A stretch of DNA of 6,083 nucleotides, taken from contig JAESQI010000103.1 in the NCBI GenBank assembly GCA_016765255.1, forward strand, positions 1-6,083, in the 5' to 3' direction. A model generated the notes under the pieces. That model did not search any database. It saw only the letters and a list, made by a program, of their open reading frames with translations, and was not told the DNA's origin. Below are positions 1 to 5,771 of this stretch, in pieces (the first letter of the stretch is position 1; every line of letters starts with the position of its first letter). The translations under genes and the position numbers were made by a program. This DNA comes from Robiginitomaculum sp. (GTDB lineage Bacteria > Pseudomonadota > Alphaproteobacteria > Caulobacterales > Maricaulaceae).

Positions 1-2
1 AC

Positions 3-2099
3 AGTTTGCCTACATCAGAGTATAGAATACGAGAGTTAGCTATTCGTGAAAACTGGGGTTTCCGCAAGCGTGAAGGTCGAGGCGGTGGCCGCGAATATGC
101 CTATGCCTCCCTTCCTCAACATGTCCACATTACGCTCGCTCAAATGAAGCGATCTAAAGCCCGTTTTAAGCCCGCCCCCAAGTCCTCTGTGGACGCCAAT
201 GTAAAGGGCGATGCGCGGGCCTATATTTTAGAAGATATTGATGATTTATGTATGAGAACCGCCATGTCTCGCCATGCCGCTGCAGGTGTGTATTGTATTC
301 AATATGAAGCGCAAGATTTAACCGCCCCTGATTGGGTGTTTGAGGCGTTACCACACATTAACCAACGGACAATTCGTGGCTGGTTTCTCATTCGCGAACG
401 GGACGGCAATTCTGGTCTGATTGATGTAAAAAACGGGCCTAAAAATCAGTCCATGTTTGACCAGAATTTATCTTTAAAATCATGGATACTCTCAAACATA
501 ACCGCCAAGCCGCACATTAGGTGTTCAGTGTTGCACGAGGGTTTAGCTGCTGCAGGCTTTGACCCGCTGCCAAGCCTGCGTTCGCTGCAAAATTATGTTA
601 GAAACTGGAAGCATAAAAACGCCCGCCCATTTCTGGCCGTTTCTGATCCTGACGCCTACCGCTCTAAGCATGAAGTGGCGTTTGGCAGTAGGTCTGCCCA
701 CCTAACTCGGGTTAATGAACTCTGGGAAATTGACGGCACGATTGCCGATGTTCATTCACTGTCGCCGAGCGGCGAACGTACACGCTATTGCCTTACTGGT
801 TTGATAGATGTTTTCTCTCGGCGTACACTTATTCTGGTGTCGCGCCAACCAAGCGCGGTGGCTGTTGGTTTGTTGCTCCGTGAAGCTATTTTAAAATGGG
901 GATTACCCGAAGTTTTAAAGGCTGATAACGGCAAAGACTACACAGCTCAACATGTCCAGCGCATTGCCGTTGATTTGGGTTTTAAGATAAATTATTGCAC
1001 CCCGTTTCGCCCGATGGAAAAACCGCATATTGAACGGTTTTTCGGGACACTGACCCGCGACCTGTTTGAGATATTACCGGGCTATGCAGGACACAGCGTG
1101 GCGGATGCCAATGCGCTTCGCAGCATGCGCTCTATGGGCGAGCGGCACGGAGCCTTACAAAGTTTTGATATGAACCTAAATGGCGGCGAGTTGCAGACCG
1201 TCATCAATTCTTGGGTTGATGATAAATACGCACAAAGTGTCCATCGCGGCATCAAAACAACGCCGTTCTTAAAAGGTCAAGAAGGTGGCAAACCTCGGCT
1301 ATTTAAAGACGAGCGCGCCCTTGATTTATTACTCGCCGCGTCTCCCGGTAAAGACGGTATTCGCACGATCCAAAAAGACGGCATTCACGTCAATGACCAC
1401 ACATATATTAGCTACGAAATGGGCGGCATGGTCGGCGAAAAAGTCCACGTTAAATTTGACCCAGACGACGAAGCCAAAATTATTGTCTACAGTGCCGACC
1501 GCGAAGACTTTATCTGCATCGCCGTTGACCCAACCATGACTGATATTGATCGCCTTGCCGTTGCCAAGCGGGCCAAGCAGGCACAAAATCAAGAGAACAA
1601 AGTCTTTCGCGGCGAGATGAAAGCTGCGCAAGATGCGCATAACCCAGAGGAACTTGCCGCGTCTATATTGACCGCTAGGATTAAAAATAGCTCTACTGTT
1701 ATTCCCTTTAAAAAACCAACCGATATGCCAGATACGCCCGCGTTTGTACGCGAGCGGAAGGCGGCTGCGGCGCATGGTGCCCCCGTTCCATCGCCGCAGC
1801 CCATTACCGAGCAGCAAGCGCAAGCCCGTGTTGACTATCTGGCCGAAATCGACGAGCGCGAAAACCCAGAAATTATTATGCTCAAAAGGGCGGACGGCAG
1901 CATGCGGCCAGCGATCGTTGATGACATTGAATACATCAATTATCTGCAGGTCGAACACACCAAACCAGCAGGCATACACCCCGAAGATATAACAGACCTT
2001 CGTGAATATTTAAGCGACGGCGGACGCGCACTCGAGATGTGCATCGAGGCGAATGGATTAACTGAATTTGTAAACAAGATCACTGGAGAAATGGAATGA
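3..2099 (+). CDS. Mu-type DDE transposase (MuA homologue), 5' end missing
   Basis: This protein would bind the phage ends, nick them and join them to target DNA. The residue numbers here count from the TTG at position 6. Residues 1-40 match the MuA N-terminal winged-helix (Leu-Pro-Thr-Ser start, then a GW-like Asn-Trp-Gly-Phe and a Gly/Arg-rich wing). Residues about 155-200 look like the second Mu-type DNA-binding helical domain. The catalytic core has Asp243 (in WEIDG), Asp307 (in KADNG) and Glu343 (in KPHIERFF), with 35 residues between the last two, the classic DDE spacing. Residues about 430-510 fit the Mu transposase C-terminal beta-barrel, followed by a helical, charged tail to 697. The TTG at 6 is unlikely to be the start: it aligns with the conserved Leu of the Gly-Leu-Pro motif that sits roughly 15 residues inside MuA, and the frame stays open to the window edge. 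The gene therefore begins upstream. Its TGA overlaps the ATG of the ATPase gene. The family call is very secure. Confidence 0.96.
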   Translation, partial: SLPTSEYRIRELAIRENWGFRKREGRGGGREYAYASLPQHVHITLAQMKRSKARFKPAPKSSVDANVKGDARAYILEDIDDLCMRTAMSRHAAAGVYCIQYEAQDLTAPDWVFEALPHINQRTIRGWFLIRERDGNSGLIDVKNGPKNQSMFDQNLSLKSWILSNITAKPHIRCSVLHEGLAAAGFDPLPSLRSLQNYVRNWKHKNARPFLAVSDPDAYRSKHEVAFGSRSAHLTRVNELWEIDGTIADVHSLSPSGERTRYCLTGLIDVFSRRTLILVSRQPSAVAVGLLLREAILKWGLPEVLKADNGKDYTAQHVQRIAVDLGFKINYCTPFRPMEKPHIERFFGTLTRDLFEILPGYAGHSVADANALRSMRSMGERHGALQSFDMNLNGGELQTVINSWVDDKYAQSVHRGIKTTPFLKGQEGGKPRLFKDERALDLLLAASPGKDGIRTIQKDGIHVNDHTYISYEMGGMVGEKVHVKFDPDDEAKIIVYSADREDFICIAVDPTMTDIDRLAVAKRAKQAQNQENKVFRGEMKAAQDAHNPEELAASILTARIKNSSTVIPFKKPTDMPDTPAFVRERKAAAAHGAPVPSPQPITEQQAQARVDYLAEIDERENPEIIMLKRADGSMRPAIVDDIEYINYLQVEHTKPAGIHPEDITDLREYLSDGGRALEMCIEANGLTEFVNKITGEME

Positions 2100-2818
2100 A
2101 GAGTATCTATTGCAAAGATGTGGGCAATGTGTCCCGCTTTATGGACGGACTAAAACTACTGCGCGGGCGCGGCGCGATTGAAGCCAGTTGGATGCTGGTT
2201 GAAAGTGAGCCGGGTAACGGCAAATCAAATATGCTGGAGTGGTTTTCGGTACAAGAAGACGCGGCCATGGTGCGCACCAAAGCTGGCTGGTCTGTATCTT
2301 GGGCTTTAAAAGATATTGCGCTGGCCCTGCAACTGGAACCAAAGCACTCAGCCAAGGCGACGTTCGATCAGATCGTCTCTGAACTGGTCATGAGGCCACG
2401 CATTCTGATTGTCGACGAGATCAACCACGCCATTAAGAATTTGAAGGTTTTAGAAACCTTGCGCGACATAACCGATATGACCCAAACCATGCTCATTATT
2501 GGAGGTCACAAGGGCGCAAAACAAACGCTTAAAGCCCATAAGCAAATTTATAGCCGCATTACGTATTTTGTAGATTTTGAGCCGCCGAGTGTTGAAGACA
2601 TTCGCGCCCTTTACAATGCCCTTGCCGAAGTCCCTATTTCGGACTGCGCTATTCTCGACATTCACAATCGTGCGGGTGGTACTTATCGAAGCGTCAAAGA
2701 CTTAATCCCGCGTATTGAAGCAATTGGGAAAAAGTACAAAGGCGCGAAAGTCACAGCTAAAATGCTGGCCAGTATGAGCCTAACCAATGATGGGCATGGT
2801 CGAGGCACACGGCTATGA
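2096..2818 (+). CDS. MuB-type AAA+ ATPase, transposition target-selection protein, short form
   Basis: MuB-family ATPases coat target DNA in an ATP-dependent way, deliver it to the transposase and stimulate strand transfer. A P-loop lies at residues 37-44 (SEPGNGKS, with Lys43; the usual first Gly is Ser). Walker B is at 102-108 (RILIVDE, Asp107 and Glu108), and a sensor-1-like strand ends in Ile-Ile-Gly-Gly at 134-137. The rest is a helical C-terminal region with a Thr-Tyr-Arg-Ser-Val at about 196-200. The protein has 240 residues against 312 in phage Mu, and the P-loop lies about 60 residues nearer the N-terminus, so the N-terminal HTH domain of Mu B is absent. The start is firm: GGAG at 2085-2088 has 7-nt spacing, the ATG overlaps the transposase TGA, and an in-frame TGA at 2063-2065 blocks any real extension. 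Its position directly after the transposase supports MuB rather than IstB or TniB. Confidence 0.93.
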   Translation: MKSIYCKDVGNVSRFMDGLKLLRGRGAIEASWMLVESEPGNGKSNMLEWFSVQEDAAMVRTKAGWSVSWALKDIALALQLEPKHSAKATFDQIVSELVMRPRILIVDEINHAIKNLKVLETLRDITDMTQTMLIIGGHKGAKQTLKAHKQIYSRITYFVDFEPPSVEDIRALYNALAEVPISDCAILDIHNRAGGTYRSVKDLIPRIEAIGKKYKGAKVTAKMLASMSLTNDGHGRGTRL

Positions 2819-3477
2819 CCTTCACAGTCCAACCCGATGGTCACAGTCTTTCGCAGACTGATGTTTTGCGAGAATTGATCAAAGTTGTAGACGGCGGCAA
2901 AGCCTGCGCCCGCCTTGACGAACTTGACCAAACCTTTGACGTACCGCGCAACCGTATTGCCACGCGTATTAGCGGGTTGATGGGGCGTGGTCTGGCCCGT
3001 TCATCAAGGATGGGTTGTTATGCACCCACGGCGTCAGGGCGGGCGCTGATCGCCTCTGGCGGCTCTGTTAAGTCAGGCCCGAAAAAAGGCTTTAAGCGGA
3101 CACCAAGAGCAATCCCGAAAAAGACTTTGCAAGCGAGATTGTGGAGATCAATTCTGGTCTTAAAGCGGGCCACCGTATCTGAAATCGTACAGAGGGCTGC
3201 AGTTGAAAATGATGCCAATCCAATCCCGAGTTGTCGCCGTTATGTCGCTAATTTGGCGCGGGCTGGCTATTTAATCAAATTACCGAGGCGTAAAAAAGGT
3301 GGGGCCCCAACGTCAAACGGCGAAATCATCTATTGGCTTGTAGAAAGCCATGGTCGGCTACCGCCGCGTGTACGCGCCAAAAATGGCGAGCGCGGAATGT
3401 ATGACCCAAACACTGCAAGTTGGAGGCCATTCAAAGAAAGCCAACCCACTCCTAAAGCGGAAGGAGCGGCAGCATGA
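2815..3477 (+). CDS. Basic protein with two predicted winged-helix domains
   Basis: This 220-residue protein is probably a DNA-binding accessory or regulatory protein of the early operon. Residues about 12-80 read as a winged helix: a helix at Thr15-Val25, a second after Ala32, a recognition-like stretch Pro44-Gly59 (PRNRIATRISGLMGRG) and a turn/strand Cys68-Tyr69 before a closing helix. A Lys/Arg/Gly-rich linker spans 82-103. Residues about 104-176 form a second such domain, with a helix at 105-117, a helix at 120-130, a recognition helix at 139-152 (Cys-Arg-Arg-Tyr-Val) and a basic wing at 153-175. The C-terminus carries YDPNT at 196-200, which I recall from comparable proteins of alphaproteobacterial transposable phages. 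The ATG overlaps the ATPase TGA, and GAGG at 2802-2805 is a modest ribosome site. No enzymatic motif is visible. The fold is inferred from sequence pattern only, and the role in transposition or transcription is open. Confidence 0.72.
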   Translation: MTFTVQPDGHSLSQTDVLRELIKVVDGGKACARLDELDQTFDVPRNRIATRISGLMGRGLARSSRMGCYAPTASGRALIASGGSVKSGPKKGFKRTPRAIPKKTLQARLWRSILVLKRATVSEIVQRAAVENDANPIPSCRRYVANLARAGYLIKLPRRKKGGAPTSNGEIIYWLVESHGRLPPRVRAKNGERGMYDPNTASWRPFKESQPTPKAEGAAA

Positions 3478-3857
3478 CACTAGCTCGTAAAACTATGATC
3501 GAGAAACTTCACACTGCATGGCCCGCGCCGAGCGACTGGATGGTTGCACTTGCAAAGGCTGTAGATCAACGTGGCCCGACCAAGAAAATTGCAGCCATAT
3601 TGGGATGCTCCCCAAGCTTAATCAGCGCGGCCATCAACGGCTCTTATAACGGCGATCTAAAACATATCGAAAAATCAGTGCGTCAAAGTTTGATGCGCTC
3701 GTCGGTTGACTGCCCCGTACTTGGAGAAATCACGGGCGAAAAGTGTTCGGCCCATCAGCGCACTAAGACGGTGGCAGCAACCAACCCTCAAACTGTCAGG
3801 TTATTTAGGGCCTGCCGAAACGGGTGTGCACACTCCAGTTTGCAGGTGATCTCATGA
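3474..3857 (+). CDS. Small helix-turn-helix protein with clustered cysteines
   Basis: This 127-residue protein is a probable DNA-binding regulator. A helix-turn-helix is readable at about 35-56: Thr36-Lys-Lys-Ile-Ala-Ala-Ile-Leu-Gly, then the turn Cys-Ser-Pro, then Ser48-Leu-Ile-Ser-Ala-Ala-Ile-Asn. A helix with Ile-Glu-Lys-Ser-Val-Arg follows at 64-73. The C-terminal half has Cys80, Cys91, Cys114 and Cys118 in the pattern C-x10-C...C-x3-C, which could bind a metal, with a conserved-looking ATNPQTVRLFRAC in between. From memory, proteins of this type (a VDCPVLGEI-like core followed by a Cys pair) recur in prophages, but I cannot name a characterised member. The start is good: AAGGAG at 3461-3466 has 7-nt spacing, and the ATG overlaps the previous TGA. 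It could be a transcription factor of the early-to-middle switch or a structural zinc protein; neither is shown. Confidence 0.7.
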   Translation: MTLARKTMIEKLHTAWPAPSDWMVALAKAVDQRGPTKKIAAILGCSPSLISAAINGSYNGDLKHIEKSVRQSLMRSSVDCPVLGEITGEKCSAHQRTKTVAATNPQTVRLFRACRNGCAHSSLQVIS

Positions 3858-4015
3858 GGCCACGTCAAGATTTTATAGATGCCTTCATTTTGCAGATTGA
3901 ACAAAAGATCAGGCGCGAGGAAAGGCGTCAAGAATTCGCCCGCGCTCATCTCGCATTTGGCGGTGTCGAGGGCAATCTCATCAATGTTAATTTTGGTAAG
4001 GGTGATAAAAAATGA
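3854..4015 (+). CDS. Small charged helical protein, unknown function
   Basis: This is a 53-residue protein. The start chosen is the ATG at 3854, which overlaps the preceding TGA as ATGA and has AGGTG at 3844-3848 as a ribosome site. The same frame is open back to an ATG at 3824, but that would lie inside the preceding gene and lacks the coupling arrangement. The N-terminal two thirds are a strongly charged helix (Arg/Glu/Gln-rich around Ile-Glu-Gln-Lys-Ile-Arg-Arg-Glu-Glu-Arg-Arg), followed by a Gly-rich segment and a Lys-Lys end. There is no signal peptide and no membrane segment. I do not recognise the family. Support comes from being one link in an unbroken chain of overlapping genes: its own TGA overlaps the ATG of the next gene. 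An overlapping ORF in another frame (3879-4106) is the less likely reading. Confidence 0.55.
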   Translation: MRPRQDFIDAFILQIEQKIRREERRQEFARAHLAFGGVEGNLINVNFGKGDKK

Positions 4016-4218
4016 TTTGGCATTTACTCACATATTTTTCCAGTGGTTTGGTTTGGGTTTGGGCCTTAAATATAAAAGTATCCACGAATGGATCAGGTAC
4101 AATTGAAGGAAAACATAACTCCACAATTGATAATTTTATGAAATTTTGGGTCGCTATCGCCCCCGTAATAGCGTGGCCCATTTTCGTTGTTGAAGTTTAC
4201 AAAAGCAGGAGAAAGTGA
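4012..4218 (+). CDS. Small two-span inner-membrane protein, unknown function
   Basis: This 68-residue protein has two hydrophobic segments, residues about 2-19 (Trp/Leu/Val-rich) and about 44-62 (Phe-Trp-Val-Ala-Ile-Ala...Val-Val-Glu-Val). They are separated by a polar loop with Asn, Ser, Lys and Glu. The C-terminal Lys-Ser-Arg-Arg-Lys suggests both ends face the cytoplasm. The ATG overlaps the previous TGA, and AAGGGTGA at 3998-4005 is a suitable ribosome site. Positions 4021-4140 are about one third G+C by hand count, against about 54% at 2101-2220, so this gene may be a recent acquisition. Its place in the early region between the HTH gene and gam argues against a holin. Superinfection exclusion or another host-membrane effect is possible, but that is inference. 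I recognise no family. Confidence 0.62.
   Translation: MIWHLLTYFSSGLVWVWALNIKVSTNGSGTIEGKHNSTIDNFMKFWVAIAPVIAWPIFVVEVYKSRRK
4207..4212 (+). promoter_or_regulatory. Ribosome binding site that decides the next start
   Basis: AGGAGA sits 5 nt before the ATG at 4218 but only 2 nt before the in-frame GTG at 4215. This spacing favours 4218 as the true start of the next gene, making a TGATG stop/start junction with the membrane-protein gene. Confidence 0.6.
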
Positions 4219-4526
4219 TGTCCACAATTTCAGTTCATGGGTTTGAAGGTCGATGGCGCATAGTGGCCAATATTAACCGAAACGGAGAGACAATTTTGTT
4301 AGTTGATAGGACTGACAAACTCATGTTTGTTAGCCGCATTCGTCAACAGATGGAACGTGTGTCAGGGCCACACTCATTTCTAACAATCAGTGAATACGCA
4401 AACCAAGTCCCTCACGGCAAAATAAAAGATGCCAACTGGCCAGAAGCCCTCATGGCATTGACTGCTGCGTTTTACTTAGCTGTCTCGCAAATCGACACAC
4501 CCCATCAAAACCAAACCAAACATTAG
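4218..4526 (+). CDS. Hypothetical early phage protein, 102 aa
   Basis: I do not recognise this protein. From the ATG at 4218 it is 102 residues; a GTG one codon upstream is in frame but too close to the ribosome site. The N-terminal half looks beta-rich, with alternating hydrophobic residues in Phe-Glu-Gly-Arg-Trp-Arg-Ile-Val-Ala-Asn-Ile and Thr-Ile-Leu-Leu-Val-Asp-Arg. A Ser-Phe-Leu-Thr-Ile-Ser segment follows. The C-terminal third has a helix around Trp-Pro-Glu-Ala-Leu-Met-Ala-Leu-Thr-Ala-Ala-Phe-Tyr-Leu-Ala-Val, which is amphipathic to hydrophobic and short for a membrane span. The tail is rich in His, Gln and Asn. Composition is intermediate, about 45% G+C over 4221-4380 by hand count. 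The gene ends 10 nt before gam. A soluble small accessory factor is the most neutral reading. Confidence 0.6.
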   Translation: MSTISVHGFEGRWRIVANINRNGETILLVDRTDKLMFVSRIRQQMERVSGPHSFLTISEYANQVPHGKIKDANWPEALMALTAAFYLAVSQIDTPHQNQTKH

Positions 4527-4536
4527 GAGAAGAACC

Positions 4537-5049
4537 ATGGTTAGAAAAGCACAAAAAATATCAGTAGATGCGCCGCAGGACATGTCGGAGGCGGATCAAC
4601 ATCTACGCGAGATTGGTCGTGTAAATATCCAACTTCGCGACATTGATACTGACCTGCGCGAGAGCACTCAAAAGATGAAGCAGCAGGCGGAAGATCAGGC
4701 TAAACCTTTACGTTTGCAAAAAGAAGCTTTGGAACTGGGCCTGCAATCATGGGCGCAAGCCAACCGTAAGGCTCTGACCAATGACAATCGCACTAAAACT
4801 GTGAAGCTTCCATCAGGGGAAATCAAATGGCGCATCCTGCCCGCCAAAGTCACCTTGAGAAAAGTGCAAGATATTATTGCTTATCTGAAAGCCAACAAGC
4901 TTCGTAAATTTTTGCGTGTAAAATTAGAAATCGACAAAGACGCCATGCTCCGAGACAAAATCGCCGCCGCGAAAGTGCCCGGTGTCACCATCGGAAGTGA
5001 CGGCGAGGCCATAGATTTTAGCGTCGATGAAACCAAGTTAGCGGCTTAA
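4537..5049 (+). CDS. gam: Gam-family host-nuclease inhibitor
   Basis: Mu Gam is a Ku-like dimer that binds double-strand DNA ends and shields them from exonucleases such as RecBCD. This protein has 170 residues, close to the 174 of Mu Gam. Residues about 18-78 form the long charged helix typical of the family (coiled-coil-like, Asp/Glu/Arg/Gln-rich). Then come Leu-Thr-Asn (80-82), a Lys-Thr-Val-Lys-Leu-Pro-Ser-Gly strand turn and the hallmark GEIKWR at 94-99. Arg/Lys-rich helices follow at 105-130, including Arg-Lys-Phe-Leu-Arg-Val-Lys-Leu-Glu-Ile-Asp-Lys-Asp-Ala, then the conserved Val-Pro-Gly-Val-Thr-Ile end segment with Ile-Asp-Phe-Ser. The order of these elements matches Mu Gam as I recall it. 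AGGAG at 4525-4529 has 7-nt spacing to the ATG. Nothing essential appears to be missing. Confidence 0.94.
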   Translation: MVRKAQKISVDAPQDMSEADQHLREIGRVNIQLRDIDTDLRESTQKMKQQAEDQAKPLRLQKEALELGLQSWAQANRKALTNDNRTKTVKLPSGEIKWRILPAKVTLRKVQDIIAYLKANKLRKFLRVKLEIDKDAMLRDKIAAAKVPGVTIGSDGEAIDFSVDETKLAA

Positions 5050-5056
5050 GCGGATC

Positions 5057-5500
5057 ATGATTGTCACCCATAAATTAAAAACGGCGCCCAACGCATATTG
5101 GGCCATTGCAAACGGCGAGAAAACTTTCGAGCTCCGCCGCAATGACCGGTTTTTCCAAACGGGTGATTTTTTGGAACTATATTACTTTGACGCTGCCCTC
5201 CCAAATCGCGCTCACCGCGAGCCACCAATTAGGCGGCGGATTGGGTGGATGTTAACAGGCGGTCAATACGGGCTTAAGGCAGGTTATGTGGCTTTTAGTT
5301 TGGAAAACTTTGAAAGTTATGACGGCGGGTTATCTGCGCTGGCAAAACGAAAGCTGGATGCTCTGACAGACCAAGTCAACCGCATACAAAAAGTTATCGG
5401 CAACAACCCCGCCCTTGGCCCAAATGCCACCCGCGAACTCGAAAATTTAAAACTGGCTGCACAATCCGTGGCCGAAATATTTACAACTAAAGGAGATTAA
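5057..5500 (+). CDS. DUF3850 / ASCH-superfamily protein with helical C-terminal extension
   Basis: The protein has 147 residues. Residues 1-86 fit the DUF3850 domain, a member of the ASCH/PUA-like fold thought to bind RNA or modified nucleotides. The visible markers are the HxLKT motif at 5-9, a Gly-Glu-Lys-Thr-Phe-Glu-Leu-Arg-Arg-Asn-Asp run at 20-30 (the family's KxxExRxND signature), Gly-Asp at 36-37, and Gly-Gly-Gln-Tyr-Gly-Leu followed by Gly-Tyr-Val-Ala-Phe at 68-80. Residues about 91-147 are outside the domain and look like two helices joined by an Asn/Pro/Gly turn near 115-123. The start ATG lies 7 nt after the gam stop with only a weak ribosome site (AAGCGG), so translation may depend on coupling to gam. 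The actual substrate is unknown for this family. Confidence 0.86.
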   Translation: MIVTHKLKTAPNAYWAIANGEKTFELRRNDRFFQTGDFLELYYFDAALPNRAHREPPIRRRIGWMLTGGQYGLKAGYVAFSLENFESYDGGLSALAKRKLDALTDQVNRIQKVIGNNPALGPNATRELENLKLAAQSVAEIFTTKGD

Positions 5501-5501
5501 A

Positions 5502-5771
5502 ATGTTTGACGCCAGCAATCCACGAGACAACGAACCTTTCTTTACCCTTCTTGGCCGCGATCCCGCTGCCCCGCATATCATACGTGCATGGGCTTACAAA
5601 AGATGTGGCCAAGACGGATTGGCACAAATTGAGGCTTCTAAAGCGAACGCAATAACTGAACCTGTTTTTGCACAAAATTCTGGTGAAGAGCAAATTCGAT
5701 CTGCCTTTACTCTCGCCGATGAGATGGAAACCTACCGCCGCAATTATAATAGACGCCAAAGGGCGGGATAA
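5502..5771 (+). CDS. Small phage protein with an LLGRDP...IRAWA core, unknown function
   Basis: This is an 89-residue soluble protein. The N-terminal core Phe-Phe-Thr-Leu-Leu-Gly-Arg-Asp-Pro-Ala-Ala-Pro (13-24), followed by Ile-Ile-Arg-Ala-Trp-Ala, resembles small conserved proteins I recall from alphaproteobacterial phages. No biochemical function is known to me. A second helix with Ala-Asp-Glu-Met-Glu-Thr-Tyr and an Arg/Asn-rich tail close the protein. AAAGGAG at 5488-5494 lies 7 nt before the ATG, a strong ribosome site. It starts one base after the previous stop and ends in TAATG, overlapping the next ATG. There is no signal peptide or membrane segment. Confidence 0.75.
   Translation: MFDASNPRDNEPFFTLLGRDPAAPHIIRAWAYKRCGQDGLAQIEASKANAITEPVFAQNSGEEQIRSAFTLADEMETYRRNYNRRQRAG

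Noticed and set aside
1329..1979. Long open frame on the minus strand (216 codons)
   Set aside because: It lies wholly opposite the transposase C-terminal region, its translation has no recognisable domain, and the sense frame encodes conserved Mu transposase sequence. It is a shadow of that frame.
2096..2818. IstB/DnaC-like helper of an IS21 element
   Set aside because: The upstream transposase has Mu-type DNA-binding and C-terminal domains, and the operon continues with Gam and other phage genes, so an IS21 element is excluded.
3879..4106. Alternative + strand frame of 75 codons overlapping two small genes
   Set aside because: It would break the ATGA-linked chain, starts well inside the 3854 gene with no coupling, and ends inside the membrane-protein gene. 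The other frame has better start signals.
4103..4134. Possible internal promoter (TTGAAG ... GATAAT) in the AT-rich stretch
   Set aside because: The spacer is about 20 nt and both boxes are imperfect. AT-rich DNA gives such matches by chance, and the genes are already linked by overlaps.
4152..4173. Inverted repeat CGCTAT...ATAGCG with a 10-nt loop
   Set aside because: It lies inside the second membrane segment's coding sequence, has only six paired bases before mismatches and no following T-run, so it is not a credible terminator.
3854..4218. Toxin-antitoxin pair (small charged protein plus small membrane protein)
   Set aside because: Size and coupling are suggestive, but neither product resembles a known toxin or antitoxin, the charged protein has no DNA-binding motif, and every neighbour shows the same coupling.
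4012..4218. Holin for lysis
   Set aside because: Two membrane spans and a basic tail fit a small holin, but no endolysin or spanin is adjacent and the gene sits in the early region before gam.
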